A stretch of 64,000 nt of DNA. It comes from Bradyrhizobium sp. 190. GTDB lineage: Bacteria; Pseudomonadota; Alphaproteobacteria; Rhizobiales; Xanthobacteraceae. Of the stretch, positions 1-8,501 are shown one piece after another (within the stretch, counting starts at the first letter, position 1; every line of letters begins with the position of its first letter). The stretch is from the NCBI RefSeq assembly GCF_023073415.1, contig NZ_JADPJL010000085.1, positions 1-64,000 of the forward strand, read 5' to 3'. Both the position numbers and the translations under genes were made by a program. Under the pieces are notes generated by a model, which saw only the letters and a list, made by a program, of their open reading frames with translations, was not told the origin of the DNA and did no database searches.

Positions 1-1
1 G

Positions 2-1627
2 CCCCCTGCGGCTGCACCTTCGCGCCCAACGGCACCGCCGCCTCCTCCACCGGCAGCCGCGCCTGCGGCGCCGAAGCAACCCGCCGCACCGACTACGCCA
101 CCACCGCCGCCGCCTTCATCTCAGAAGGCGACGCCATCCCCTGTACCGCCCCCGCCGTCCGGCGCCAAGCAGCCGCCGGCGCCTGCCACCACACCGGCTC
201 CGACAGCGCCGCCGACGGCCGCCCCTCCGCCTGGCGGAGGTACGACGACGGCGCCACCGCCGCGTCCCGGCGCACCGACGACGCCCCCGAGTGCGGGCGC
301 CCCGACTACAACGCCGACTACACCGCCGGGACGACCCGGAGCACCGACGACGCCTCCGAGCGCGGGTGCCCCCACGACCGCGCCGACAACCGCACCACCG
401 GGACGACCCGGAGCGCCGCCGGCTGCCGCGCCGAGCGCTGGCACTCCCGTCGCTCCCGGCGCAACGCCGCCGACGGCTGCTCCTACGGCTCCGGGAGGCG
501 CGGCCACCACGGCGCCAACCGCCGTGCCGGGTGCGCCGAACGCCACGCCACCGGCCGGCCGGGCACAGAACGCGCCGCCGACCGTCGCGCCGGCTTTCCG
601 CCAGGCACCTCAGGTGACCACCGCATTGCCGCCGCCGCCTCCGCCGCAAGAGGGACTGCGGGTAATCGCCCCGGGCGCGGCACCTTCGGGGCCGCGACGC
701 CTCGACGACTTCCGCGGCCAGCGCCGCGAGTCGCAGCAGGGCGGTCGCACGATCATCACCGAGCCGGGCCGGATCATCATTCGCGATCCCGGCGGACAGC
801 AATATGTCCGTCACAGCGAGGTGGACCGCTTCCGCTACGGCGCGCGTGACATCCAGACCCAGACCGTCGGTGGCGAGACCCGCACCGTCGTGATCAGGCC
901 CGATGGAACGCAGGTGATCACCGTGACCGGCCGCGACGGTCAATTGATGCGCCGTATCCGGCGCGATCAGCGCGGCCGCGAGATCATCATCATCGACAAC
1001 AGCTACCGCGGTCCGCGCGGGGGCGACGGCGGCTTCTTTGTCGCCCTCGCGCCGCCCGTGGTCCGCATTCCCTACAATCGCTATATTGTCGATTCCGAGG
1101 AAGCGTCGCCGGATCTGCTCTACGAGACCATGATGGCGCCGCCGGTGGAACGGATCGAACGGCGTTACTCGCTGGACGAAATCCGCTACAGTCCCACCGT
1201 ACGTCAGCGGATGCCGAGCATCGACGTCAACACCATCAACTTCGAACTCGGATCGTGGGAAGTTCCGCCCGATCAGGCGGCGAAGCTGCAGGCGATCGCC
1301 GACGGCCTCAACCGGGCGATCCAGGAAAATCCGCGCGCGGTGTTCCTGATCGAGGGCCACACCGACGCGGTCGGAAACGACGTCGACAATCTGTCGCTGT
1401 CGGACCGTCGCGCCGAATCCGCGGCCACCTTGCTGACGCAGCAGTTCAACGTTCCGGCGGAGAACCTGACCTCGCAAGGCTATGGCGAGCAGTATCTGAA
1501 GGAGCAGATCGACGGGCCGAGCCCGATCAACCGGCGCGTCACCATCCGCAACATCACGCCGCTGCTCAACGGCGGACAGGCGTCGCTGCCGCCGCCCCCG
1601 CCCGGCACCGCGCCGCCGCGCCGATAA
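2..1627 (+). CDS. OmpA-family outer membrane/peptidoglycan-associated protein, 5' end outside the window
   Basis: The reading frame is open from the first bases, so the gene is cut at its 5' end; 541 residues are visible and an internal ATG at 524 is not the start. The first ~200 visible residues are almost only Pro, Ala, Thr and Gly, with a tandem unit (GRPGAPTTPPSAGAPTT) occurring about twice near 260-400. A basic/acidic middle part with several predicted beta-rich stretches (IIITEPGRIIIRDPGG) follows. The last ~115 residues form an OmpA-C domain: FELGSWEVPP, the peptidoglycan-contacting GHTDAVG, LSDRRAES and NRRVTI. In this family the C-domain binds peptidoglycan in the periplasm; the Pro/Ala part is probably a flexible cell-wall-spanning linker (inference). 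A strong terminator hairpin follows at once. Family assignment is secure, exact role is not. Confidence 0.88.
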   Translation, partial: PPAAAPSRPTAPPPPPPAAAPAAPKQPAAPTTPPPPPPSSQKATPSPVPPPPSGAKQPPAPATTPAPTAPPTAAPPPGGGTTTAPPPRPGAPTTPPSAGAPTTTPTTPPGRPGAPTTPPSAGAPTTAPTTAPPGRPGAPPAAAPSAGTPVAPGATPPTAAPTAPGGAATTAPTAVPGAPNATPPAGRAQNAPPTVAPAFRQAPQVTTALPPPPPPQEGLRVIAPGAAPSGPRRLDDFRGQRRESQQGGRTIITEPGRIIIRDPGGQQYVRHSEVDRFRYGARDIQTQTVGGETRTVVIRPDGTQVITVTGRDGQLMRRIRRDQRGREIIIIDNSYRGPRGGDGGFFVALAPPVVRIPYNRYIVDSEEASPDLLYETMMAPPVERIERRYSLDEIRYSPTVRQRMPSIDVNTINFELGSWEVPPDQAAKLQAIADGLNRAIQENPRAVFLIEGHTDAVGNDVDNLSLSDRRAESAATLLTQQFNVPAENLTSQGYGEQYLKEQIDGPSPINRRVTIRNITPLLNGGQASLPPPPPGTAPPRR

Positions 1628-1651
1628 GACAGGTCATCGCAAATGAAAATG

Positions 1652-1676
1652 GCCGGGAGCAATCCCGGCTATTTTT
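1652..1676 (+). terminator. Rho-independent terminator of the OmpA-family gene
   Basis: GCCGGGA and TCCCGGC form a perfect 7-bp stem around a GCAA tetraloop and are followed by TATTTTT, 24 bases after the stop codon. This is a classic intrinsic terminator. Confidence 0.85.
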
Positions 1677-1694
1677 CTATTGAGCCTCTATTTT

Positions 1695-1806
1695 GACGCG
1701 TTTTCTACCGCAGATAAGTCTACGCAATCTGCGCAAGCTTGATTGCTATGCGAACCGGTATCCACCCCGGATCAAGTGCGGGGCAGGCTTTCGCTCGAAA
1801 ACGCTA
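1695..1806 (-). repeat. Dispersed rhizobial intergenic repeat, family 6 (GCGTTTTC...CCGGTTCGC...GAAAACGCG)
   Basis: Read on the minus strand it begins GCGTTTTCGAGCGAA, contains GGATACCGGTTCGC and ends GAAAACGCGTCAAAA. The same landmarks recur at 54903-55008 and, partially, at 15419-15478. It ends next to the stop codon of the homocysteine methyltransferase-like gene and fills the gap after the OmpA terminator. Confidence 0.65.
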
Positions 1807-2763
1807 TCAGGCGCTAAGCGCCCGCGGCGGCACGCAAGCATCGCAAATGGCCGCGGCGTGCCGGTGATCGGTGCCGCAGCAGCCGCCGAGAATGCGCATT
1901 TTCGGGAACGCACCTCTGAGATTGAGGTAACGCCGCCCGAGGTCAGACGGATCTCCCGAATCCAAAGTTACGGATTCGTCGAGCTCGGCATGGCTCTTCG
2001 TCGAGGCGTTGGCTCTGACGCCATGGATACGCGCCGTCCAGGCTTCGCCCGCCTTCAAGGCATCTTCGAAATGCGTCGGATGGGCGCAGTTGATCAGGAA
2101 GTATTCGGGCGAACCATCCGTCTCGCGATCGACGGTCTCGATCGCCTCCCGCAACGTTTCACCCTTCACCAGGCGGCCGTTGGTCTCCACGGTAAACGAG
2201 ATGGCTGCTGGTATCCCCAGCGACCTGGCTGCGCGTGCGACGCCGATGGCTTCGTTAATGCTGGTGAGCGTATAGGCGGTGACCATGTCGGCGCCGCCCT
2301 CGACGAAGGCGGCGATCTGCGCCCGATGGTAGGCCTCGGCTTCTGCAGCCTCCATGTTGCCCGCCTTGTAGCCGTCACCGCGCGGGCCGATGGCGCCGCT
2401 GATGACGCAGGACGCGCCTGGCCGTTCCCAGCCCGCTCGCAGTTCCTCCAGGAACGCAATCGAACGGACATTGATCGCCTTGAGAGCGGACGCGTCGTAA
2501 CCGAGCTTGGCCCCCCAATCCGGATTGGCGCGCCAGGTCGGGCTGTCGAGCACAAAGCCTGTGCCATGATCGCGCGCGACCGCAAGATAGCTGGCGTAAT
2601 ACTGCTTCAACTGCTGCCGGCCTTCCGCGCTGTCGAGCAACACGAAGGCGGCGAAATGCGGCAGTTCGATTCCTTCTTGAAAGATCAACGTCGTTTCCAT
2701 GCCGCCATCGGTAAGGAAAATGCCGCCGCGCCGTTGCGGAAGATCGTCTCGGTATTTGGCCAT
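1807..2763 (-). CDS. Homocysteine S-methyltransferase family protein
   Basis: This 318-residue protein has the zinc thiolate pattern of the S-methyl_trans (MmuM/BHMT) family: Cys226 in NCAHP and the Cys295-Cys296 pair in GGCCGTD near the C-terminus. LTDGGMETTL at residues 17-26 is the usual N-terminal TIM-barrel signature. Members transfer a methyl group from S-methylmethionine, betaine or related donors to homocysteine in the cytoplasm; the donor here cannot be read from sequence. The ATG at 2763 gives a protein of normal length. The gene is divergent from a TetR-family regulator 200-odd bases away, which may control it (inference). Confidence 0.85.
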   Translation of the reverse strand: MAKYRDDLPQRRGGIFLTDGGMETTLIFQEGIELPHFAAFVLLDSAEGRQQLKQYYASYLAVARDHGTGFVLDSPTWRANPDWGAKLGYDASALKAINVRSIAFLEELRAGWERPGASCVISGAIGPRGDGYKAGNMEAAEAEAYHRAQIAAFVEGGADMVTAYTLTSINEAIGVARAARSLGIPAAISFTVETNGRLVKGETLREAIETVDRETDGSPEYFLINCAHPTHFEDALKAGEAWTARIHGVRANASTKSHAELDESVTLDSGDPSDLGRRYLNLRGAFPKMRILGGCCGTDHRHAAAICDACVPPRALSA

Positions 2764-2957
2764 CTCAATATCTCCGGATTTGGTTGCCGTCGGTTAGGTC
2801 TCTCCCGCCCCGGCTTGGGTCCGTCGATGTTGGTGCCTCATAGTGTCGCGGCTTCCTAGGCGGCTCGCGGTGCGGGTGAACTCGAAGCTGCAAAATGATA
2901 TGAATTCAAATGGTTTGCGGGCTGAGGCGCAAAACCGCCGCACCATCGGCAATGGAG

Positions 2958-2980
2958 AAACCGTACCGTGAGTACAGTTT
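2958..2980. promoter_or_regulatory. Inverted repeat, candidate TetR autoregulatory operator
   Basis: AAACCGTAC and GTACAGTTT are 9-bp arms around CGTGA, with one mismatch between them. The site lies in the divergent region, just upstream of the favoured ATG (2992) of the TetR gene, and spans the alternative GTG start at 2968. Half-site length and position suit a TetR dimer; binding is inferred. Confidence 0.45.
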
Positions 2981-2991
2981 TGGAGAAGCGG

Positions 2992-3612
2992 ATGGGCAAG
3001 GGCGAAGCGACGCGCGAGCGAATTTTGGAGATCGCGGAAGCGGCCGTGCTTGCGAAGGGATTTGGCGCGACCTCGATCGACGAAGTGATCGCCGAGGCCG
3101 GGCTCACCAAAAGCGGCTTCTTCTACCACTTCAAGGACAAGAATGCGCTGGCCCATGAAATGCTCCGCCGATATGTCGCGACCAACGATCAGCTCTTCGA
3201 CGACATCTTCGCGCGCGGTCACCAGCTATCCGACGACCCGCTGCAGGCTTTCCTCATTTCGCTGAAGCTGCTTGCCGAGACGATGGCCGACCTGCCGAAC
3301 GGCCATCCCGGCTGCCTGATCGCCAGCATCTGCTATCAGGAGAGGCAGTTCGATCGCGAGGTACGCGAACTCACCGCGCGATCGGTACGAGATTGGAATG
3401 CGCGCTTCCGCAAGATCCTCGACGGCATCGCCGCGGTCTATCCGCCGAGGGAGCCGGTCGATCTCGACGATGTCGCCGACATGCTATCCTGCGTCGTCGA
3501 CGGCGCCATCATCATGTCGAAGACGCTGAACGATCCGAGCCGTCTCGAACGGCAGATCCTGATCTTTCGAAGCTGCATCAAACTGATGTTTGCCGCGCCA
3601 TCGCTCCCCTGA
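2992..3612 (+). CDS. TetR/AcrR-family transcriptional regulator
   Basis: A TetR-type helix-turn-helix occupies about residues 6-52 (ATRERILEIA, then ATSIDEVIAEAGLTKSGFFYHFKDK), followed by an all-helical ligand domain; total 206 residues, normal for the family. The frame opens at GTG 2968, but ATG 2992 has GGAG six bases upstream and puts the usual short leader before the HTH, so I prefer it. A palindrome overlaps the region between the two starts. The gene is divergent from the homocysteine methyltransferase-like gene and convergent with alkaline phosphatase. FFYHFKDK matches the AcuR/NemR-like branch, whose ligands are often reactive small electrophiles; the ligand here is unknown. Confidence 0.88.
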   Translation: MGKGEATRERILEIAEAAVLAKGFGATSIDEVIAEAGLTKSGFFYHFKDKNALAHEMLRRYVATNDQLFDDIFARGHQLSDDPLQAFLISLKLLAETMADLPNGHPGCLIASICYQERQFDREVRELTARSVRDWNARFRKILDGIAAVYPPREPVDLDDVADMLSCVVDGAIIMSKTLNDPSRLERQILIFRSCIKLMFAAPSLP

Positions 3613-3629
3613 CGCAAGCAACGCTTGCG
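3613..3629. terminator. Hairpin in the convergent TetR/alkaline phosphatase gap
   Basis: CGCAAGC-AAC-GCTTGCG is a perfect 7-bp stem with a 3-base loop, filling the 22-base gap between two convergent stop codons. No T-run follows on either side, so it may only block or stabilise transcripts. Confidence 0.45.
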
Positions 3630-3634
3630 CGAGA

Positions 3635-5467
3635 CTATTGCCCCGCAACCGCGAGGCCGAGCGCGTCCGCCATGATGCGGAACACATCGGTATTGTCCAT
3701 CGAGCCACGAATCCGCTCGCTGCCCGGCCCGGTCCCCGTCAGTATGACATCCTCTCCCGAATGCACGCTGGCGCCCATCATCGCCGGCAGATTGCCGAAG
3801 CGCAGCACCACGCCGGGGACATCCTTGTATTTGTCATTGGCCTTGAATGTGCCGGGGTCGTCACCCTTCACGGTCGGCTCGTTGGGGTTGTCGAGCTTCG
3901 GGCGGAAGGTTTCGTAATGGTCCGGAAGGCTGGCAGAAAAGATCGCGAGCCGGCGGCTGACATCCACGCGCGATGGATAGCCATCCGCATCGGGAGCCGG
4001 ATAGTTGGGGAATCCAGCTTTTTCATACACGCCCACGCGCTCGCGCAGCGGCACGTTGGGCGTCGTAGTCATGTCGTCGCTGATGGTCCCGACAAGGCTG
4101 TTGGGATGATTATGGTCCGCGAGCACCAGGATCAGCGTATCGTCGCCGCGCGCCTGCGCCCATTTGCGCGCAAGGCCAACCGCATTGTCGAGCATGATGG
4201 TGTCGTAAACCGCGCGCTCCATGTCCAGCACATGCGCGTATTTGTCGATCAGGCCGGACTCTACCATCAGGAAAAAGCCGGCATCGTTCTTCGACAGGAC
4301 GTTCAGCGCGGCCTGCACTTGCTCAGTCAAATCAGGCTGGTCGGGAAATTTCTTGACGCCGCCGCCCTTGAGAAACTTGCGGTCCAGCGCGCCGTCCATA
4401 TTTCCCGTGGCGAACAGGCCAAGCAATTGGCGCGCGTCGGATTTGGCGTTCACCGCATCGAGTTCGGTCTTTGTCGTCGCAACCGAATAGCCGGCGTCGC
4501 GAAATCTGGCGACATAATCGATGTCGTCCTTGCGCTTGGACCCGGGGGCGGCTTGTGGAAGGAAATTCGCGGCTCCGCCGCCCATCAACACGTCGGGCTT
4601 GGCCGCAAAAAACTGCTCGACGATCTCGTCATAAGCTGCACGGCGTCGGGTATGCGCCACCATCGCGGCCGGCGTGGCGTCCTCGACTTCGGTGTTGGTG
4701 ACAATGCCGATGCCCATCCCGTTCCGCCGCTTCGCCAGACTCGCAATGGTCTCCACCTTCGGATCATCGAACGGGCTTGCGGTGCGGTCGGCATAGACGC
4801 CCATGGCATTGACCGCGGTCTTGTGGCCGGTGGCGTAGGCGCTGGCGGCGTTCGCAGAATCGGTGATGATCGAATCCGAGCCTGCGGTCGCCACCAACGC
4901 CATATGCGGCATGTCGTCGATCGCAAGCTTGCCGAGGCTCTTGCCTTCTGCGATGCCTTTGGAGAGCAGACGGGCGGCCGTGCGGTGCGCCGGCGACAGC
5001 CCGTCGCCGATGAACAGGATGACGTTCTTCGCCTTGCGCGGCGGCGTATCGTAGACCGTCCAGGCGACGGTGCGGCTGCGCACGCCATCGCTGACTTCCA
5101 CCGTGACGTTGCCCGGCTTGGTCAGGGTGACGCCGCGAAGCATCAGCGCGGACTGATCCTTGTCGTCTTCGCGCTCGACGAACGTTCCGGACTGGCCGAA
5201 GGCGGCGGCGTGGTCCTCGCCGTTGACCGTCACTTTCAGCTTCGATGGATCGACGCGATCCGGAAATTCGACTTTGAAGTCGAAGCGCGCACCGGCGAGA
5301 ATCGCCGCGCGGTCGATCGGGTAGATGGTCTGCGCAACGGTCTGGTGCCCCGATAGCAGGACAATCAGGGTCGCGGCGGCGAAGGTCTTGATCATGAGCA
5401 TGCACCGGGTCGGAGTAAGGCGCGCCCGCGCGGCAGCCATCGGCTCCGGAGGCAAGGCATGCGCCAC
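3635..5467 (-). CDS. Alkaline phosphatase, PhoA (PF00245) type, exported
   Basis: This metallophosphatase hydrolyses phosphomonoesters in the periplasm. Numbered from the ATG at 5467, all catalytic elements are present: Asp155 in FIGDG, the nucleophile Ser204 in TDSANAAS, Glu403-Asp408-His412 in VESGLIDKYAH, Asp451-His452 in LADHNH and His569 in ASVHSGED. An insert-like beta domain of about 90 residues (50-140) precedes the catalytic fold. The start is uncertain. A good signal peptide (MLMIKTFAAATLIVLLSG) begins at codons 23/25 (5401 or 5395), while ATG 5440 has GGAG only three bases away. It lies 64 bases downstream of argG on the same strand. I see no convincing Pho box. A second alkaline phosphatase gene in this window (phoD, ~18 kb) is decayed. 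Confidence 0.9.
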   Translation of the reverse strand: MAHALPPEPMAAARARLTPTRCMLMIKTFAAATLIVLLSGHQTVAQTIYPIDRAAILAGARFDFKVEFPDRVDPSKLKVTVNGEDHAAAFGQSGTFVEREDDKDQSALMLRGVTLTKPGNVTVEVSDGVRSRTVAWTVYDTPPRKAKNVILFIGDGLSPAHRTAARLLSKGIAEGKSLGKLAIDDMPHMALVATAGSDSIITDSANAASAYATGHKTAVNAMGVYADRTASPFDDPKVETIASLAKRRNGMGIGIVTNTEVEDATPAAMVAHTRRRAAYDEIVEQFFAAKPDVLMGGGAANFLPQAAPGSKRKDDIDYVARFRDAGYSVATTKTELDAVNAKSDARQLLGLFATGNMDGALDRKFLKGGGVKKFPDQPDLTEQVQAALNVLSKNDAGFFLMVESGLIDKYAHVLDMERAVYDTIMLDNAVGLARKWAQARGDDTLILVLADHNHPNSLVGTISDDMTTTPNVPLRERVGVYEKAGFPNYPAPDADGYPSRVDVSRRLAIFSASLPDHYETFRPKLDNPNEPTVKGDDPGTFKANDKYKDVPGVVLRFGNLPAMMGASVHSGEDVILTGTGPGSERIRGSMDNTDVFRIMADALGLAVAGQ

Positions 5468-5531
5468 TCTATATCCTACCGCTCCCGAATGACGTCCCCG
5501 TTACAATCCATGCCGGGTACGCCCGCGCGGT

Positions 5532-6878
5532 TCAGCCCTTGCCGCTCTTGTCGCTCTCAAGCTTGAAGATATCGGCGCCTTCCCTGCTCGAGAGCAAGCC
5601 CGTCTTTCCGTAAATATCCAGTTTGGCGCGGGTATCGGCGACGTCGAGGTTGCGCATGGTCAGCTGGCCGATACGGTCAGCCGGGGTGAATGCTGCATCC
5701 TCCACCTTCTCCATGCTCAGCCGCTCCGGCTGATAGGTCAGATTGGGGCTCTCGGTGTTCAGGATCGAATAGTCGTTGCCACGGCGCAGCTCGAGCGTCA
5801 CCTCGCCGGTGACGGCGCGCGCCACCCAGCGCTGGGCGGTTTCGCGCAGCATCAGGGCCTGGGAATCGAACCACCGCCCCTGATAGAGCAATCGGCCAAG
5901 GCGCATGCCGCTGATCCGGTATTGCTCGATGGTATCCTCGTTGTGGATGCCGGTGACGAGGCGTTCATAGGCGATGTGCAGCAGCGCCATGCCGGGCGCT
6001 TCGTAGATGCCGCGACTCTTCGCCTCGATGATCCGGTTCTCGATCTGGTCGCTCATGCCAAGGCCATGCCGGCCGCCGATGGCGTTGGCCTCAAGGAACA
6101 GCGCGACCGGGTCAGTGAACGTCTGGCCGTTCAGCGCGACGGGCTGGCCCTCCTCGAAACGCACGGCGACCTTTTCGGCCTTGACGCTACAGTCGTCGCG
6201 CCAGAACGGCACGCCCATGATCGGATTGACGATCTTGATGCCGCTGTCGAGATGCTCGAGATCCTTGGCCTCGTGGGTTGCGCCGAGCAGATTGCTGTCG
6301 GTCGAGTAGGCCTTTTCCGCGCTCATCTTGTAGGCGAATCCATTGGCCGTCATGAACGCCGACATTTCCGCGCGGCCGCCCAGTTCGTCGATGAACAGTT
6401 GGTCGAGCCAGGGCTTGTAGATCCGCAAGCTCGGATTGGTCAGCAGGCCGTAGCGGTAGAACCGCTCGATATCGTTGCCCTTGTAGGTGGAGCCATCGCC
6501 CCAGATATTGACGCCGTCCTCCTGCATTGCCGCGACCAGCATGGTGCCGGTCACGGCGCGGCCGAGCGGCGTGGTGTTGAAGTAGGCGATCCCGCCGGTC
6601 GAGATGTGGAAGGCGCCGGACTGGATGGCGGCGATACCTTCGTGGACCAGTTGGGTGCGGCAATCCACCAGCCGGGCTTTTTCGCCGCCGAACTCCAGCG
6701 CTTTGCGCGGAATCTCGTCGTAGTCGGCCTCGTCAGGCTGACCGAGATTGGCGGTATAGGCAAAGACGCGCGCGCCCTTTTGCTGCATCCACAGCAGCGC
6801 CGCGCTGGTATCGAGACCACCCGAGAAAGCGATGCCGACTTTTTCCCCCTTGGGCAGGCTTTTCAGAATCGTACTCAT
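5532..6878 (-). CDS. argG: Argininosuccinate synthase (long, type-2 form)
   Basis: ArgG ligates citrulline and aspartate with ATP hydrolysis to AMP in the penultimate step of arginine synthesis, in the cytoplasm. At 448 residues it matches the ~447-residue E. coli-type enzyme rather than the ~400-residue form. The PP-loop SGGLDTS is at residues 19-25, followed by the conserved YTANLGQPDE, NIWGDGSTYKGNDIERFYR and EAKSRGIYEAPG regions. The open frame extends upstream to 7256, but the conserved N-terminus (MSTILKSLP) starts at ATG 6878. About 120 bases without a gene separate it from the PAP2 gene upstream. Alkaline phosphatase follows on the same strand without an obvious terminator. Confidence 0.97.
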   Translation of the reverse strand: MSTILKSLPKGEKVGIAFSGGLDTSAALLWMQQKGARVFAYTANLGQPDEADYDEIPRKALEFGGEKARLVDCRTQLVHEGIAAIQSGAFHISTGGIAYFNTTPLGRAVTGTMLVAAMQEDGVNIWGDGSTYKGNDIERFYRYGLLTNPSLRIYKPWLDQLFIDELGGRAEMSAFMTANGFAYKMSAEKAYSTDSNLLGATHEAKDLEHLDSGIKIVNPIMGVPFWRDDCSVKAEKVAVRFEEGQPVALNGQTFTDPVALFLEANAIGGRHGLGMSDQIENRIIEAKSRGIYEAPGMALLHIAYERLVTGIHNEDTIEQYRISGMRLGRLLYQGRWFDSQALMLRETAQRWVARAVTGEVTLELRRGNDYSILNTESPNLTYQPERLSMEKVEDAAFTPADRIGQLTMRNLDVADTRAKLDIYGKTGLLSSREGADIFKLESDKSGKG

Positions 6879-7000
6879 CGAGCTTCCAATCGGTCGAAAT
6901 GGCGGATGCCGTTTGCGGCTTGAGTGCGCGAATATCAAATTTCGCGCTGATGGGCACGCGTTTAATAGCTCCTGGCGTGTAGCTGTTGGCTGGGATCGGA

Positions 7001-7756
7001 TTACCCCGCCTCGCGCCAGCGCTGCAGCAGCCGGTAGCCGGGCCAGCCCCAGCGCGCCAGCGCGGCCTCGATCTGCGCATCCGAACGCCTTGTCGATGGC
7101 CAGCGGTAAAGCCAGGCATAGGCCAGCCAGATCACGAAGAAGCTCACGAGGCCCGCGGCCGCAACGTCGGTGAAGAAATGCCCCCCGAACGCCATCCGCA
7201 GCACGGAGGTCGCGACCCCAAACAGGGTCGCCGCCGCATAGGCCAAAGGCCGCCACGTCGGCGGTGTCAGCGCCGCGGGTGCGTAGGCCCAGAACGCGGT
7301 GGCGCCCTCGCCGGAGAAGAACGAGCAGTTACGCCCGCACTCCCCGCGCGGGTCCCACCACGGCACGAACTGCCAGGGGCCGTTGAACTCCGTCACCATC
7401 ACCGGCCGCGGCCGCCCCCAGTAGCTCTTGAAGGTGAGATTGGTCAGCACGACGGCGGAGAGCAGGATGGTGACCAGCAGAAACACCGCCGCGCGTCCCG
7501 GAACCAGCATCGGGCGGTCCGGCCGCAGCACTTTGGCGACGATGGCGATCAGCGACGGCAGCGCCAGCGCCCAGGCGATCCACATCGCGGCGTCGCGCGC
7601 GAATTCGGCGAGCTCGTTCTGCTTGAGCGGAAACGATGTGCTCGCGGAATCGTAGAACAACGCCGCCAGCTTGAGGTCGAGTTCGGGGAAAATCCCGAAC
7701 AGCAGTCCGATGACGAGCGATATGCCCAACGCGATAACAAGTCCGGTCCGGTTCAT
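7001..7756 (-). CDS. PAP2-superfamily membrane phosphatase, SGE variant
   Basis: The protein has 251 residues with about five to six transmembrane helices (e.g. 5-23, 56-75, 88-106, 170-186, 197-216). PAP2 motif 1 is KSYWGRPRP (110-118) and motif 3 is RMAFGGHFFTD, with Arg187, His193 and Asp197. Motif 2, normally PSGH, reads FSGEGA at 147-152, with Glu in place of the usual His. Many alphaproteobacterial PAP2 proteins carry this SGE form, so it is probably a subfamily trait rather than a lesion. PAP2 enzymes remove phosphate from phosphatidate, undecaprenyl-PP, PG-phosphate or lipid A; the substrate here is unknown. A long palindromic repeat lies just upstream. Confidence 0.85.
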   Translation of the reverse strand: MNRTGLVIALGISLVIGLLFGIFPELDLKLAALFYDSASTSFPLKQNELAEFARDAAMWIAWALALPSLIAIVAKVLRPDRPMLVPGRAAVFLLVTILLSAVVLTNLTFKSYWGRPRPVMVTEFNGPWQFVPWWDPRGECGRNCSFFSGEGATAFWAYAPAALTPPTWRPLAYAAATLFGVATSVLRMAFGGHFFTDVAAAGLVSFFVIWLAYAWLYRWPSTRRSDAQIEAALARWGWPGYRLLQRWREAG

Positions 7757-7800
7757 GGCGCGGGGTTTAGCCGAGGCGGTTGGCGATGAAAAGGCTCACG

Positions 7801-7948
7801 CTTCCCTCTCCCCTTGTGGGAGAGGGTGGATCAATCGCGCTTTTGCGCGATTGTGACGGGTGAGAGGGGTCTGTCTCCGCGGATAGAGACCCCTCCTCCG
7901 CCTTCGCTTTCGCGAAGGCACCTTCTCCCACAAGGGGAGAAGGGAAGA
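7801..7948. repeat. Palindromic intergenic element, family 4 (CCCTCTCCCCTTGTGGGAG), copy 1
   Basis: The outer ends CTCCCCTTGTGGGAG and CTCCCACAAGGGGAG are inverted copies ~120 bases apart. The interior holds two further small hairpins (ATCGCGC/GCGCGAT and GGGTCTGTC/ATAGAGACCC). The element is closely similar to 20161-20318. It sits between the start of the PAP2 gene and the end of the small membrane protein gene. Confidence 0.8.
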
Positions 7949-7966
7949 AAAGGGTTACGCCTAGCG

Positions 7967-8458
7967 TCACGCCTGCGGCCGCGAGTGCGAGGGCAATGGC
8001 GGCGGTGGCCGCAGGGGAGGCCGCGGTTCGCGCCAGGCGCCGGCGGATCGGCCCGCGATCATCCAGTAGATCAGGCCGGCCACTATGCCCGCGCCGGTCA
8101 TGATTTCGAGGTGGCGGCGCACGATGCCATCGAAACGCAGCGTCTCCGGATCAAACGGAATAAGGCCGAGATAGCAGGCCGCCCCGACGATCGCGCCGCC
8201 GATAGCGTAGGCGAGCACGCTGCGGATATAGAAGGCCTCGGTGATCAAAACCACGATCAGCGCCGGCAGCAGCGCAAAGCCGGACAGGAAGATGAAGCCG
8301 AAGCCGAGCACGACATTGATCGCGCTCTGGTCGATCGGCCCGCCGCCGAGATCGCTGAACTCAGGATACAGCACCGCGCCGACCACGATCATCCCCGCCA
8401 CAAGGCAGGCGGCGAGGAAGGCGAAGAAAACGACGAAGAGGCGGCCGATCAGCGCCAT
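7967..8458 (-). CDS. Small integral membrane protein of unknown function
   Basis: This 163-residue protein has four hydrophobic helices (about 3-27, 48-70, 76-97, 122-144) and a Pro-rich cytoplasmic-looking tail ending PPPPLPSHSRPQA. I do not recognise the family. The open frame extends to 8533, but those first 25 codons are translation of an adjacent palindromic repeat (the recurrent shadow MDARDKPGHDG), so ATG 8458 (MALIGRLF) is chosen although no strong Shine-Dalgarno precedes it. It is flanked by repeats on both sides and shows no functional link to its neighbours. Confidence 0.7.
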   Translation of the reverse strand: MALIGRLFVVFFAFLAACLVAGMIVVGAVLYPEFSDLGGGPIDQSAINVVLGFGFIFLSGFALLPALIVVLITEAFYIRSVLAYAIGGAIVGAACYLGLIPFDPETLRFDGIVRRHLEIMTGAGIVAGLIYWMIAGRSAGAWREPRPPLRPPPPLPSHSRPQA

Positions 8459-8501
8459 GAAGCAATTCCGTCGTCGAAAATAAATAGCGCCGCCCTCTCC
8501 A

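Noticed and set aside
116..1477. Long minus-strand open frame of 453 codons
   Set aside because: It is Arg/Gly-rich antisense shadow of the Pro/Ala-coding OmpA gene and has no domain, start signal or coding character.
3590..5356. 588-codon plus-strand frame opposite alkaline phosphatase
   Set aside because: Composition (His/Arg-rich, no motifs) is that of antisense shadow; the minus-strand frame contains all alkaline phosphatase active-site residues.
5468..5531. Pho box upstream of alkaline phosphatase
   Set aside because: No two CTGTCAT-like direct repeats with the right spacing are visible in the 64-base gap; the best match (TTGTAAC...ACGTCAT) is too weak.
6879..7256. N-terminal extension of argG to 7256
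   Set aside because: These 126 codons precede the conserved ArgG N-terminus and include translation of the intergenic gap and of PAP2 antisense; ATG 6878 gives the standard protein.
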